From JAUWQU01 sp964564285 (GTDB lineage Bacteria; Planctomycetota; Phycisphaerae; SM23-33): a DNA stretch of 33,431 nt. Positions within the stretch are counted from its first letter, which is position 1. The number at the start of each line of letters is the position of its first letter. The notes beneath the pieces were generated by a model. It was not told the DNA's origin. It did no database searches and saw only the letters and a list, made by a program, of their open reading frames with translations. The position numbers and the translations under genes are program-made. This document shows, piece after piece, positions 16,841 to 24,145 of the stretch. Location of the stretch: the NCBI GenBank assembly GCA_964564285.1, contig CAZMBZ010000015.1, forward strand, positions 1 to 33,431. The letters run 5' to 3'.

Positions 16841-17157
16841 GTCGCTTCTCCTTGTTTTTCGCTATCGGCGTACAGTAATGTCAAACCTCATTTGGCCCCG
16901 GCCGGTTGCACGCTAAAACGCAGGCTGGCGTAATCTTCGGTCATTTCGCCGCAAAGCCTTCTCGTCCAGCCTACCATGAGGCATGGCCGCCGGGACTGGC
17001 AGCGTAGCCGGAGCCGCACGTTGAAGGCTCCCGAGCCCGGAAGACCGAGTCCAGCAAGCGGAGGCAGGCTTGCACGGGCCGGCCCAGCCGGGTAGAGTCC
17101 AGATTATGACAGTCGAGTACCGCGCGGCCGGTGCTTTGCAGTTGGAGAAAGGGCAGT
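16841..17157. promoter_or_regulatory. 317-base gap between divergent operons
   Basis: This must hold promoters for the minus-strand operon at 16840 and the plus-strand peroxiredoxin. A perfect TTGACA is present on the minus strand (16884-16879), but no matching -10 lies 16-18 bases downstream. No gene or known RNA was recognised; the middle (16980-17090) is very GC-rich. Confidence 0.35.
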
Positions 17158-17745
17158 ATGACGATTCGAGCGATTGCATTGACGGTCCTTGTGTCTGGGA
17201 CGCTCTGGTGTTCGAGCGGTTGCACGGAGAACCTTTCAGCCGAGCACGAGGAGGCGGCGTCGCTGCGTTCGCCGATTGCCGACAGTCCGGCCCCGGACTT
17301 CACACTGGCTGACCAGAACAAGCAGATGGTCACACTCAGCAAGCTTCGTGGCAAGTGGGTTGTGCTATATTTTTATCCGAAGGACGACACTCCCGGCTGC
17401 ACGTGCGAGGCGACGGAGTTCACCAAGCTGATGGGTCAGTTTCGTGACATGAACGCCGAGGTCTACGGCGTAAGCGCCGACTCGCCCGTGACGCATCAGG
17501 CTTTCATCGAGTTGTACGAGTTGTCGTTGAACCTGTTGAGCGACCGCGACCACAAGGTCATGGAAGCATACGGCGCCTGGGTTCAGGCGGGCATCGGCGA
17601 CAAAAAATACGGACGGACGATCCGCTCGACGGTGATTATCGATCCAGACGGGGTGATTCGCCGTCACTGGCCTGAGGTTATTCCCCAGGGCCACGCCGGG
17701 CGCGTTAAGGAGAAACTTGCACAACTCCAGGCAGTTTTACAGTAA
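17158..17745 (+). CDS. Bcp/PrxQ-like peroxiredoxin, predicted lipoprotein
   Basis: A 195-residue peroxiredoxin of the AhpC/TSA family. The N-terminal hydrophobic stretch ends in CSSGC, so Cys21 may be lipidated; the lipobox is imperfect. The catalytic motif PxxxTxxC is intact (PKDDTPGC, peroxidatic Cys81). In Bcp/PrxQ a resolving Cys normally sits five residues later; here that place is Thr86 and there is instead a Cys two residues after the peroxidatic one (CTC, 81-83). It should reduce peroxides at the outer face of a membrane. ATG 17158 is preferred over an upstream in-frame start at 17131 because GGAGAAAGGG lies ahead of it and it begins the signal. The next gene is a thioredoxin-fold lipoprotein, a possible reductant. 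Confidence 0.88.
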   Translation: MTIRAIALTVLVSGTLWCSSGCTENLSAEHEEAASLRSPIADSPAPDFTLADQNKQMVTLSKLRGKWVVLYFYPKDDTPGCTCEATEFTKLMGQFRDMNAEVYGVSADSPVTHQAFIELYELSLNLLSDRDHKVMEAYGAWVQAGIGDKKYGRTIRSTVIIDPDGVIRRHWPEVIPQGHAGRVKEKLAQLQAVLQ

Positions 17746-17772
17746 AGCCGATGGCCCCTCGCCACGGGCTTT
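17744..17772 (+). terminator. weak candidate terminator after the peroxiredoxin gene
   Basis: AAAGCCGATGGC and GCCACGGGCTTT pair with two mismatches around a five-base loop; the left arm overlaps the stop codon. No T-run follows, so read-through to the next gene is possible. Confidence 0.35.
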
Positions 17773-17832
17773 CAGGCCGGTTGGCTCGCGGGTTATTTAC
17801 CCATGACATCTATTTGCAGCAGGAGAGTTAGT

Positions 17833-18342
17833 ATGGCATTGAAGGCGATCAGGGGTTTACGGGTTGCCGTTACCGGGGCAGATACCCATTGCGGCCTGGC
17901 AATGGCGGCCTGCGTTGTCCTGTCGCTGCTGGCGACCGGTTGCGCCGGGCACAAGGTCACGCGGATTGCCGACGCGGATGCCTTTCAGGAGATCGTAATT
18001 AACTCCGACAAGCCGGTGCTCGTGGACTTTTACAAGGGCGGCTGCGCTACGTGCATTCCTCTGGACGGCATCATGGATAGATTGGTTGACGAATATCGGG
18101 GTCGGGCCGTTGTGGCTAAATTTGAGACAATGACAGGCTTTTTTAGCGTTCCTTCCAGAGCGATAAAGCAGCGACATGATATCGTCTTTTTCCCGACGGC
18201 TATTCTGTTCGTGAAGGGCCAGGAGAAGAAACGATGGATAATTCGTTATTCAATTGATAGTTATCGTAAAGCTTTGAATGAATACGTTCCTCCCATTCCC
18301 TCGGAGATACCTGAGGCGGGCGAGGATATTTCCGCTAAATGA
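17833..18342 (+). CDS. thioredoxin-fold lipoprotein
   Basis: A 169-residue protein. A signal sequence ends in the lipobox LATGC, with Cys37 the likely lipid site. A thioredoxin-like domain follows (residues about 45-150): VLVDFYKGGCATC, with active-site Cys71 and Cys74 (CATC), and the cis-Pro loop at FFPTA (Pro121). The active site differs from the usual WCGPC: the Trp is replaced by Gly and the middle pair is Ala-Thr. ATG 17833 has AGGAGAG at 17821-17827. The gene follows the peroxiredoxin by 87 bases in the same direction. A thiol-disulfide reductase or isomerase on the periplasmic side is likely. Codon use is somewhat richer in A/T than its neighbours in the second half. Confidence 0.85.
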   Translation: MALKAIRGLRVAVTGADTHCGLAMAACVVLSLLATGCAGHKVTRIADADAFQEIVINSDKPVLVDFYKGGCATCIPLDGIMDRLVDEYRGRAVVAKFETMTGFFSVPSRAIKQRHDIVFFPTAILFVKGQEKKRWIIRYSIDSYRKALNEYVPPIPSEIPEAGEDISAK

Positions 18343-18487
18343 GCATATTTCGTCCTAGTTTGGCTGTCCGTCAAAGTTACACTATGGACATGATCTTTAC
18401 GAAGTTTTAGAACTCAAACCCCGTCGCCTGGTCATGGCTCGCCTGGCCTTGGCGGGGAAGGCAGGGGGCAAATGGAGTATGAGGTAG

Positions 18488-20080
18488 ATGGATACGGAAA
18501 ATCTGGGCATATGCAATGATTGTCGGGCAGTAGTACCTGCCACGTTCGAGATTCGTGATGGGCAGGTATGGATTGTCAAGGAATGTCCCAAGTGCGGGAT
18601 CAACGACTCTCTTGTCAGCACGAATGCGGCGGCCTGGCAGGCCAAGCGGGATATGTCGCAGTACGTCGTGACCGACAAGGCGACCTGCACCATGAAATGT
18701 GACACCTGCCAGCGGGACCACCACCCAAACATGGTCTTCTTGGATGTCACCAACCGCTGCAACATGAACTGCCCGATCTGCATCGCGACCATTCGCGACA
18801 TGGGCTTCGACTTCAACCCGCCGATGGAGTACTTCGAGACGATTTTTGAGACGCTCGGCAAGTTGGACCCCAAACCCGTGGTTATGCTCTTCGGAGGCGA
18901 GCCGACGGTCCGCGAGGACCTGATGGACATCATTGCCATTGCCCGGAAACACGGAATGAGGCCTCACGTCACCACCAATGGCCTGCGACTCGCCGATGAG
19001 GAATACTGTCGCATGCTCTGCGAAGCCCGCGTGCCCATGCGACTCGGCTTCGACGGGCGAAACGCCGACATCTACGAGAAGCTCCGCGCCAACCGCCCCG
19101 CCTATGCCAAGAAGATGAAGGCTCTGGAGAACCTCAAAAAGTACTCCCGACGCAAGCACACGATTATCGGTTGCGCCGCATGGGGCTTTAACGACCAGTA
19201 CATGGCCGACATGTTCGAGTTTCTCCACGAGAACCGCGACCTGATTTCCGATGTGGGTCTGATCCCGCTGACCGAAAACTGGGACCCCGGCGAGTTCAAG
19301 GTCGAGCGTCACACCACGCTGGAAGACGTCGAGGAGATGGTCAACCAGAGTATCCCCGGCAACGAGGTCGAGTTCATCCCGGCCGGGATGACCTACGCCA
19401 TGAAGAAGCCGCGGTCATTCTTCCGCGACAACCCGCGGTCCGAAGTCCTTCTTTTGGCTGGCGTGCACCCCAACTGCGAGTCTATGACGCTGCTGGTTTC
19501 TGATGGCGAGCGATTTCACGGTATCAACCACGTCCTGAAGAAGTCCTTCAAGCAGGTGGCCATGGAGTTCGAGGCAATCTCCAAACGGATCGAGCCGAAA
19601 CTCGACAAACTCGATCCGAAGAAGTTCTTCCAGCGTCACCGGGGCCGGCTGATCATCATCGCAGCCGTAGCGCCCTGGGCTCTCAAGACCCTTCGCATAA
19701 CGCGTCTGATCGGAAAAAAGCCCTTCCGTTCGTTCGGCGCGTTCATCTGGCGTAAGATATTCAAGCCGAAGTCCGAGTACGGCAACTTCAAGGCCCGCCG
19801 GCCAAAGGCCATCATGCGTGTGGCCGGGCTTCCCTTCGAGGAGCAGCATTCGATCGACTGCGCCCGCTTGGAACACTGCAAGGCTGCCTTCGCCTACGTG
19901 GACGTCGATGACGGCAAGGTCAAGTACTTCCCGGCTTGCAGTTGGTATCCGTACCGCAACCCGATCATGAAGAAGATTTCGGATAAGTACGGCGCCGTCC
20001 GTTACGGCAAGGCAATCGCCGCAAACCCGACGACCGACAAGAAGGCCCCGCCAAAGGCCACCCAGGTCACCCCGAACTAA
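18488..20080 (+). CDS. radical SAM protein of the MJ0619/tetraether-synthase-like type
   Basis: A 530-residue radical SAM enzyme. The N-terminus holds a rubredoxin-like pair of CxxC knuckles (Cys9/12 and Cys33/36). Next is an auxiliary CxxxCxxC (Cys67/71/74) and then, 16 residues on, the radical SAM cluster motif CNMNCPIC (Cys91/95/98), with GGEP at 136-139. A C-terminal block IDCARLEHC ... DGKVKYFPACSWYPYRN adds three Cys. This order matches the family of archaeal MJ0619 (tetraether synthase, Tes), whose known members join lipid chains through C-C bonds; bacterial relatives have been linked to membrane-spanning lipids. A lipid substrate here is inference. No signal peptide; a basic hydrophobic patch near residues 385-420 may touch the membrane. 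The start at 18488 has GGAG about ten bases upstream. A strong terminator follows. Confidence 0.85.
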   Translation: MDTENLGICNDCRAVVPATFEIRDGQVWIVKECPKCGINDSLVSTNAAAWQAKRDMSQYVVTDKATCTMKCDTCQRDHHPNMVFLDVTNRCNMNCPICIATIRDMGFDFNPPMEYFETIFETLGKLDPKPVVMLFGGEPTVREDLMDIIAIARKHGMRPHVTTNGLRLADEEYCRMLCEARVPMRLGFDGRNADIYEKLRANRPAYAKKMKALENLKKYSRRKHTIIGCAAWGFNDQYMADMFEFLHENRDLISDVGLIPLTENWDPGEFKVERHTTLEDVEEMVNQSIPGNEVEFIPAGMTYAMKKPRSFFRDNPRSEVLLLAGVHPNCESMTLLVSDGERFHGINHVLKKSFKQVAMEFEAISKRIEPKLDKLDPKKFFQRHRGRLIIIAAVAPWALKTLRITRLIGKKPFRSFGAFIWRKIFKPKSEYGNFKARRPKAIMRVAGLPFEEQHSIDCARLEHCKAAFAYVDVDDGKVKYFPACSWYPYRNPIMKKISDKYGAVRYGKAIAANPTTDKKAPPKATQVTPN

Positions 20081-20127
20081 CCAGGCCGCGCCGCGATGCG
20101 GTGCGACGCCAGCTATCGTTCCTCATC

Positions 20128-20165
20128 AGGGCCGTCGGATAAATCCGGCGGCCCTGTTTATTTTG
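20128..20165 (+). terminator. intrinsic terminator after the radical SAM gene
   Basis: Arms AGGGCCGTCGGAT and ATCCGGCGGCCCT (20128-20155) pair with one G-T wobble around a two-base loop, followed by the T-rich tail GTTTATTTTG. This is the clearest terminator in the window. Confidence 0.85.
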
Positions 20166-20209
20166 CTCTGTTGACTGTCTGCTCCAGTTGGGAGTAGTCT
20201 CTACGCACC

Positions 20210-21898
20210 ATGCGAAGAAACGGGGTGCAAGTCACGGGAACCTGTCGACGCCGGGCGACCTTGCCTCTTATTGAGGCCAGGCGTGTTCCCGGTAGCTTGC
20301 GGGCTTTTACTGTAGTGGTCTTGGCCGTTGCGGTGTTGGCGCTTCCTGGCTGCGTTACGCAGGATGCGAGCACGCTGATTGGCCCCTGCCGGGGCGAGCG
20401 GTTTCAGGAGTGTGCCATTGACTTGGGAGGGTACAAGCCCGTCCAGCAGCGACTGGGTCCGCAGGATGCGAACCTGGCGATGGCGATTGCGATTTCGGGC
20501 GGGGGACACCGCGCGGGGAATTTCGGCGTGGGCGTGATGCTTGGATTGGAGCAACTCAAGCGCCCCGGCGGCGCTGCCGGTGATGACGCCAACGCGCCCC
20601 GGACTCGCGCCGTCGCCAACGCACTCGTCGAGGTGGATTATTTATCGACCGTATCCGGCGGAGGGCTGTGTGCGGCTGGGTACATCTCCAGCCTGTACGA
20701 CTACCAACTGTTTAGTGGTTCGCCTGAGCGTTACTCTCTGGCTGAGGCGATGGCCGTTGATGGCTCAAAGTCGCCCCCTGGCAGACAGTTCACGGATCCG
20801 AGCTTGCGGGAGAACCTTCAGTACAACTATGTAGACGACATCATCCGCGGGGCGCTGACGATCGTGACGGCTGGCTCGTTCCATCGCGGCGACTTCCTGG
20901 AGAACTCATTCGATGATCGCATTCTGGGCCGGCTCTGGCGAGCCCGGAAACTGCGTTCGTCAAGCTCGCCGAACGCAAGGTTTGCCAGGGATGCCAGCCT
21001 GCGGCTTTCGGACATGTTCGTTCCGAGCGCTGACATTGATCGCCCCGTTCGTCTGCCTTACTGGGTCGCCAACGCCACTGCCTACGAGAACGCAGCCATC
21101 TTCCCGTTCACGCCGGAGCACCTGCGGCTCTATGATATTCGTGGGTACACACATCGCCTGAAGAAGTTTCGTCGCGATACGGCAGGCCGGGCTGGGACGG
21201 GCGGTAGCGACGCCAACGTGGCCTTGCGGGAAATGGCCTTCGCCTACGAGACTCCGCTGGCGGTTGGTCTGACTGCCAGCGGGACGTTTCCCGTGCTCAT
21301 CCCCGCTTGCACGATGCAAAGCGGCATGGACCCCGCCAACCCGTATCTGCACCTCGTCGACGGTGGCCTGGCCGACGTGTTCGGGTCAATCACCGCTATC
21401 CGAATGCTGAGGCAGGACAAGGCGCAGCGGAAGGTGCTTATCGTGATCGACGCATACAATGGGCCGCTGACCCCGTATTCCAAGTGCGACAATGCCCCGG
21501 CGGCGGCGGCTACGGCATTTCGCATGGCCACCGCCTTTCTCGACGCATGGCGGGCCCGGTATCGAGAAGTGATCTGCGCCCTGTGCTCGTCGCGGAACCC
21601 GCCGACGGATATCCACCCGATCTTCCTGAGCTTCGACGATCTGCTGGACTGCCCGGACTTCAAGCCGCTCGAGCGATTCGGCTTCGGCCCGGAAGACCTT
21701 GCCGCCCTCCATCGCCTGGGCTTCAAGCCAGCCGCCAAAGAGACGCCCTTCACTCTCGCTCGCCAAGTGTGGACTTGGTACAACCTTTCCGGCCCGGAAC
21801 AGAAGCTCCTCTTTGCCGTCGGCCATTACCTCGTCGATAAGAAGAAAGACGAGATCACCCAAGCCATGGGCTGGGGCGAGATGACCGAGAAGCGGTAA
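20210..21898 (+). CDS. patatin-like phospholipase, predicted lipoprotein
   Basis: A 562-residue protein. A long N-region is followed by a hydrophobic core and the lipobox ALPGC (Cys48). Patatin features are present in order: the Gly-rich oxyanion loop ISGGGHRAGNFG (95-106), the nucleophile in STVSGGG (Ser149), and DGG at 384-386 supplying Asp384 of the Ser-Asp dyad. The nucleophile elbow is S-x-S-G-G and not the strict GxSxG, a change seen in some patatins. A stretch before DGG (TASGTFPVLIPA) is also typical. It should hydrolyse acyl chains from lipids at the periplasmic face. It follows the radical SAM gene after a terminator, so it likely has its own promoter. The ATG at 20210 has only a distant GGGAG, so the start is less certain; the leader before the hydrophobic core is longer than usual. 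Confidence 0.85.
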   Translation: MRRNGVQVTGTCRRRATLPLIEARRVPGSLRAFTVVVLAVAVLALPGCVTQDASTLIGPCRGERFQECAIDLGGYKPVQQRLGPQDANLAMAIAISGGGHRAGNFGVGVMLGLEQLKRPGGAAGDDANAPRTRAVANALVEVDYLSTVSGGGLCAAGYISSLYDYQLFSGSPERYSLAEAMAVDGSKSPPGRQFTDPSLRENLQYNYVDDIIRGALTIVTAGSFHRGDFLENSFDDRILGRLWRARKLRSSSSPNARFARDASLRLSDMFVPSADIDRPVRLPYWVANATAYENAAIFPFTPEHLRLYDIRGYTHRLKKFRRDTAGRAGTGGSDANVALREMAFAYETPLAVGLTASGTFPVLIPACTMQSGMDPANPYLHLVDGGLADVFGSITAIRMLRQDKAQRKVLIVIDAYNGPLTPYSKCDNAPAAAATAFRMATAFLDAWRARYREVICALCSSRNPPTDIHPIFLSFDDLLDCPDFKPLERFGFGPEDLAALHRLGFKPAAKETPFTLARQVWTWYNLSGPEQKLLFAVGHYLVDKKKDEITQAMGWGEMTEKR

Positions 21899-21958
21899 GC
21901 ACCGCGCTGCCCCCGCGCGGCGTGGCTCGGTAATCGCTGGAGAAGGTTCCTTCGGGCG

Positions 21959-22993
21959 ATGAGACGGTTGTCCTCAATGGTGGTGTTGGGGTATCTTTGG
22001 GCTATGAAACCTTCAGAGAAGCTCGTGATTTTGGTTTTCCTTGGCTCGCTGGCGTTGCTTTACGCTGCGGCCGGGGGGATGGTTATGCGCGCAGGGTGGC
22101 GTTGGGTGACCCGGCGGGGCCGACAAACTCCTGCCAGGGTGCATTCGCGGCGGTACATTTGGCTGCGGCGGATTGTCCTGACATTGGCGGTCGGTGGGGT
22201 GTTGTGCATGGTGTACGGGCGTTTCATCGAGCCGCGATGGGTGGAGGTCACGCGGGTTCGGGTAGAAAGCGCCAGGTTGCGCGGGGCCAGCCGTCCCGTG
22301 CGGATCGTTCAAGTAAGCGATTTTCACTGCGAGGCCTACGCCGACCTGGCCGAAGATGTCCCCGACATTGTCGCGGGTCTGTCGCCCGACGTGATCGTCT
22401 TTACGGGTGACGCGTTGAACGATCGCCGTGGTCTGCGGCGGTTTCGCCGGTGCATGACCCGCTTGGCTGAGATTGCCCCGACGCTGGCGGTTCGCGGCAA
22501 TTGGGATGTGGGTGGGTATGGCAAGCTGGACTTCTTCGGCGGCACAGGGGTGCGGGAACTTTCCGGCGAGGGTGTCAAAATCACCGCTGCCGGGGCCGAC
22601 GTGTGGTTTGTTGGCTCACCGTCGTATGACAAGCCGAAACTGGCTGTGGCACTTGATGCGGCGCCCGAAGGGGCGTGCAAGGTTTTGCTGTATCACCATC
22701 CTGATCCGATTCTTGAGGTTGCCGAGCGCGGGGACGTGGACCTCCAACTTTGTGGCCACACTCACGGCGGGCAGGTAGCCCTGCCATTTTATGGGGCTTT
22801 GATTACCGTGTCGCGCCACGGCAAGCGGTTCGAGCGAGGCCTGTACAAGGTCGGCTCGACGCACTTGTACGTCAATCGAGGCATCGGCATGGAAGGCGGC
22901 ATAGCGCCGCGAGTGCGCTTCTGCGCCAGGCCAGAAATAACGCTGATCGAACTGGCGCCCGCCAAGGCCGAGTCGCCTGCTCCTCAGTTGTAG
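21959..22993 (+). CDS. membrane-anchored metallophosphoesterase
   Basis: A 344-residue protein. Two hydrophobic helices (about residues 22-45 and 69-88) precede a calcineurin-like phosphoesterase domain. The metal ligands are seen in order: VSDFH (Asp121, His123), FTGDALND (Asp151), RGNWD (Asn181), LLYHHPDP (His) and CGHTHGGQ (266-271). GNWD replaces the usual GNHD, which removes the His that often acts as general acid; the GNWD form is known in the YkuE/LpxH-like membrane group. A UDP-diacylglucosamine or other lipid-phosphate substrate is possible but not shown. Start choices are ATG 21959 (GGAGAAGG 12 bases upstream) and ATG 22004, which would still keep the first helix. Its end overlaps the convergent gene by 10 bases. 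Confidence 0.88.
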   Translation: MRRLSSMVVLGYLWAMKPSEKLVILVFLGSLALLYAAAGGMVMRAGWRWVTRRGRQTPARVHSRRYIWLRRIVLTLAVGGVLCMVYGRFIEPRWVEVTRVRVESARLRGASRPVRIVQVSDFHCEAYADLAEDVPDIVAGLSPDVIVFTGDALNDRRGLRRFRRCMTRLAEIAPTLAVRGNWDVGGYGKLDFFGGTGVRELSGEGVKITAAGADVWFVGSPSYDKPKLAVALDAAPEGACKVLLYHHPDPILEVAERGDVDLQLCGHTHGGQVALPFYGALITVSRHGKRFERGLYKVGSTHLYVNRGIGMEGGIAPRVRFCARPEITLIELAPAKAESPAPQL

Positions 22994-24093
22994 TGTCCGA
23001 GGCGGTGGGCGGTTTCGTACATTGCCACTACGTTTTCGGTCGGTGAGTTGTCTTGCAGCTCGTGGGTGGGGGCGAAGCAGTAGCCTCCGCCGGGCATCAT
23101 GATGTCGAGGGTCTCGCTGCATATGGCGACGGTGTCTTCCACCGTACCGTCTGCTACCGGCCCGGCCGTGGAGATGCAGCCGTGAAATGCAAGCCGCCCG
23201 CCAAAGGTTCGTTTGAGATACGCCGGCGACATGTTCTTCGCCTCCGGCTGGAGCGTGTCCACGGCGGACATTCCCATTGCGATGTATTCCTCGTACGTCC
23301 AACTGCTTGATCCGCATGTGTGGATCATCACCGGGATGCCGTGGGAGTCGGCCAGGTCGATCAATCGTTGGTGATAGGGTTTGATGTGCTTGCGGAACAG
23401 GTCCATGCTGATCAGTGGGCTGTGCTGCGTGCCGAGGTCCTCGCCCATCCACAAGAAATCGATCCCGCCCTCGGCGGCTTCGAGCACGCGGCGGGCGACT
23501 TCAAATTCGATGTCCATGCGGCGTTTGATTAGCAGGAGCCCGGCAGGGTCGTCGGTTATCAGGTCCACGAACATCTGATCCATGGTCCGGAGGAAGCCGG
23601 CCGTGTTCATCACACAGCCCAGGCCCGGGTTGCCGACGTGGACGGCGTAGGGGGCCTTTGCCCGGCAGGCGGCGGCGACATTGGAGTAGTCGTAGTCGTT
23701 GGGCGACGGCATGGGCCAGGCGGCGACGGCGGCCTCATCGGCGTCTCGCAAGGGGAAGTCGCAGTAGTCCCAGTATCCGCCGGTATCGTGGGCGATATAT
23801 CGCGTATGCACACCCCACCGGGGGTCCACGTGGCGATCGGGCACTTCCGCGTGCAGTCGCGTCCCCTTGTGCGGCGCGCCGACGGCGCGGAAGTCTACGC
23901 CGAGGATCTGGCGCAGTCCCTCCCAGTCGTCGGGCGCCAGTCCGAAGTGCTCCTTGAGTCGGCCATCGATGCCGGGGTTCGCGCCGTAGTTGATCGGCAC
24001 GCGATCGGGGACACCATTGGCAAGGGTAGTGCGGACGCGCTGCTTGGATGTCAGTTTCTCACCGCCGCCTAAAGGTTTCACGATGTTGCTCAT
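22984..24093 (-). CDS. uroporphyrinogen decarboxylase family (methyltransferase-like) protein
   Basis: A 369-residue TIM-barrel protein of the URO-D superfamily. It lacks the N-terminal URO-D substrate arginine motif expected in HemE and instead looks like the MtaA/MtbA methylcobamide:CoM methyltransferase-like group. HTCG (in PVMIHTCGSSSW) provides the His-x-Cys zinc-ligand pair, and a further Cys is in GGGYCFAPTHELQ. Such proteins are abundant in Planctomycetota and their substrates are mostly unknown. A corrinoid partner protein is not in the window. AAAGAGAAAG precedes the ATG. It lies 52 bases downstream of the GH20 gene on the same strand and may share its transcript. Tail-to-tail overlap with the phosphoesterase is 10 bases. 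Confidence 0.85.
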   Translation of the reverse strand: MSNIVKPLGGGEKLTSKQRVRTTLANGVPDRVPINYGANPGIDGRLKEHFGLAPDDWEGLRQILGVDFRAVGAPHKGTRLHAEVPDRHVDPRWGVHTRYIAHDTGGYWDYCDFPLRDADEAAVAAWPMPSPNDYDYSNVAAACRAKAPYAVHVGNPGLGCVMNTAGFLRTMDQMFVDLITDDPAGLLLIKRRMDIEFEVARRVLEAAEGGIDFLWMGEDLGTQHSPLISMDLFRKHIKPYHQRLIDLADSHGIPVMIHTCGSSSWTYEEYIAMGMSAVDTLQPEAKNMSPAYLKRTFGGRLAFHGCISTAGPVADGTVEDTVAICSETLDIMMPGGGYCFAPTHELQDNSPTENVVAMYETAHRLGHYN

Positions 24094-24145
24094 GGCTTTC
24101 TCTTTGCTTGGATGGTTTTGCCCGGTGTGCAGGCCGGTGCGATTA

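Noticed and set aside
16980..17100. A structured RNA such as RNase P RNA in the GC-rich divergent gap
   Set aside because: No conserved core or consistent helices of a known RNA family could be recognised; high GC alone explains the apparent pairing.
18488..20080. An anaerobic sulfatase-maturating enzyme for the sulfatases nearby
   Set aside because: The N-terminal CxxC knuckles and auxiliary cluster before the SAM motif do not fit anSME, which has its auxiliary clusters in a C-terminal SPASM domain.
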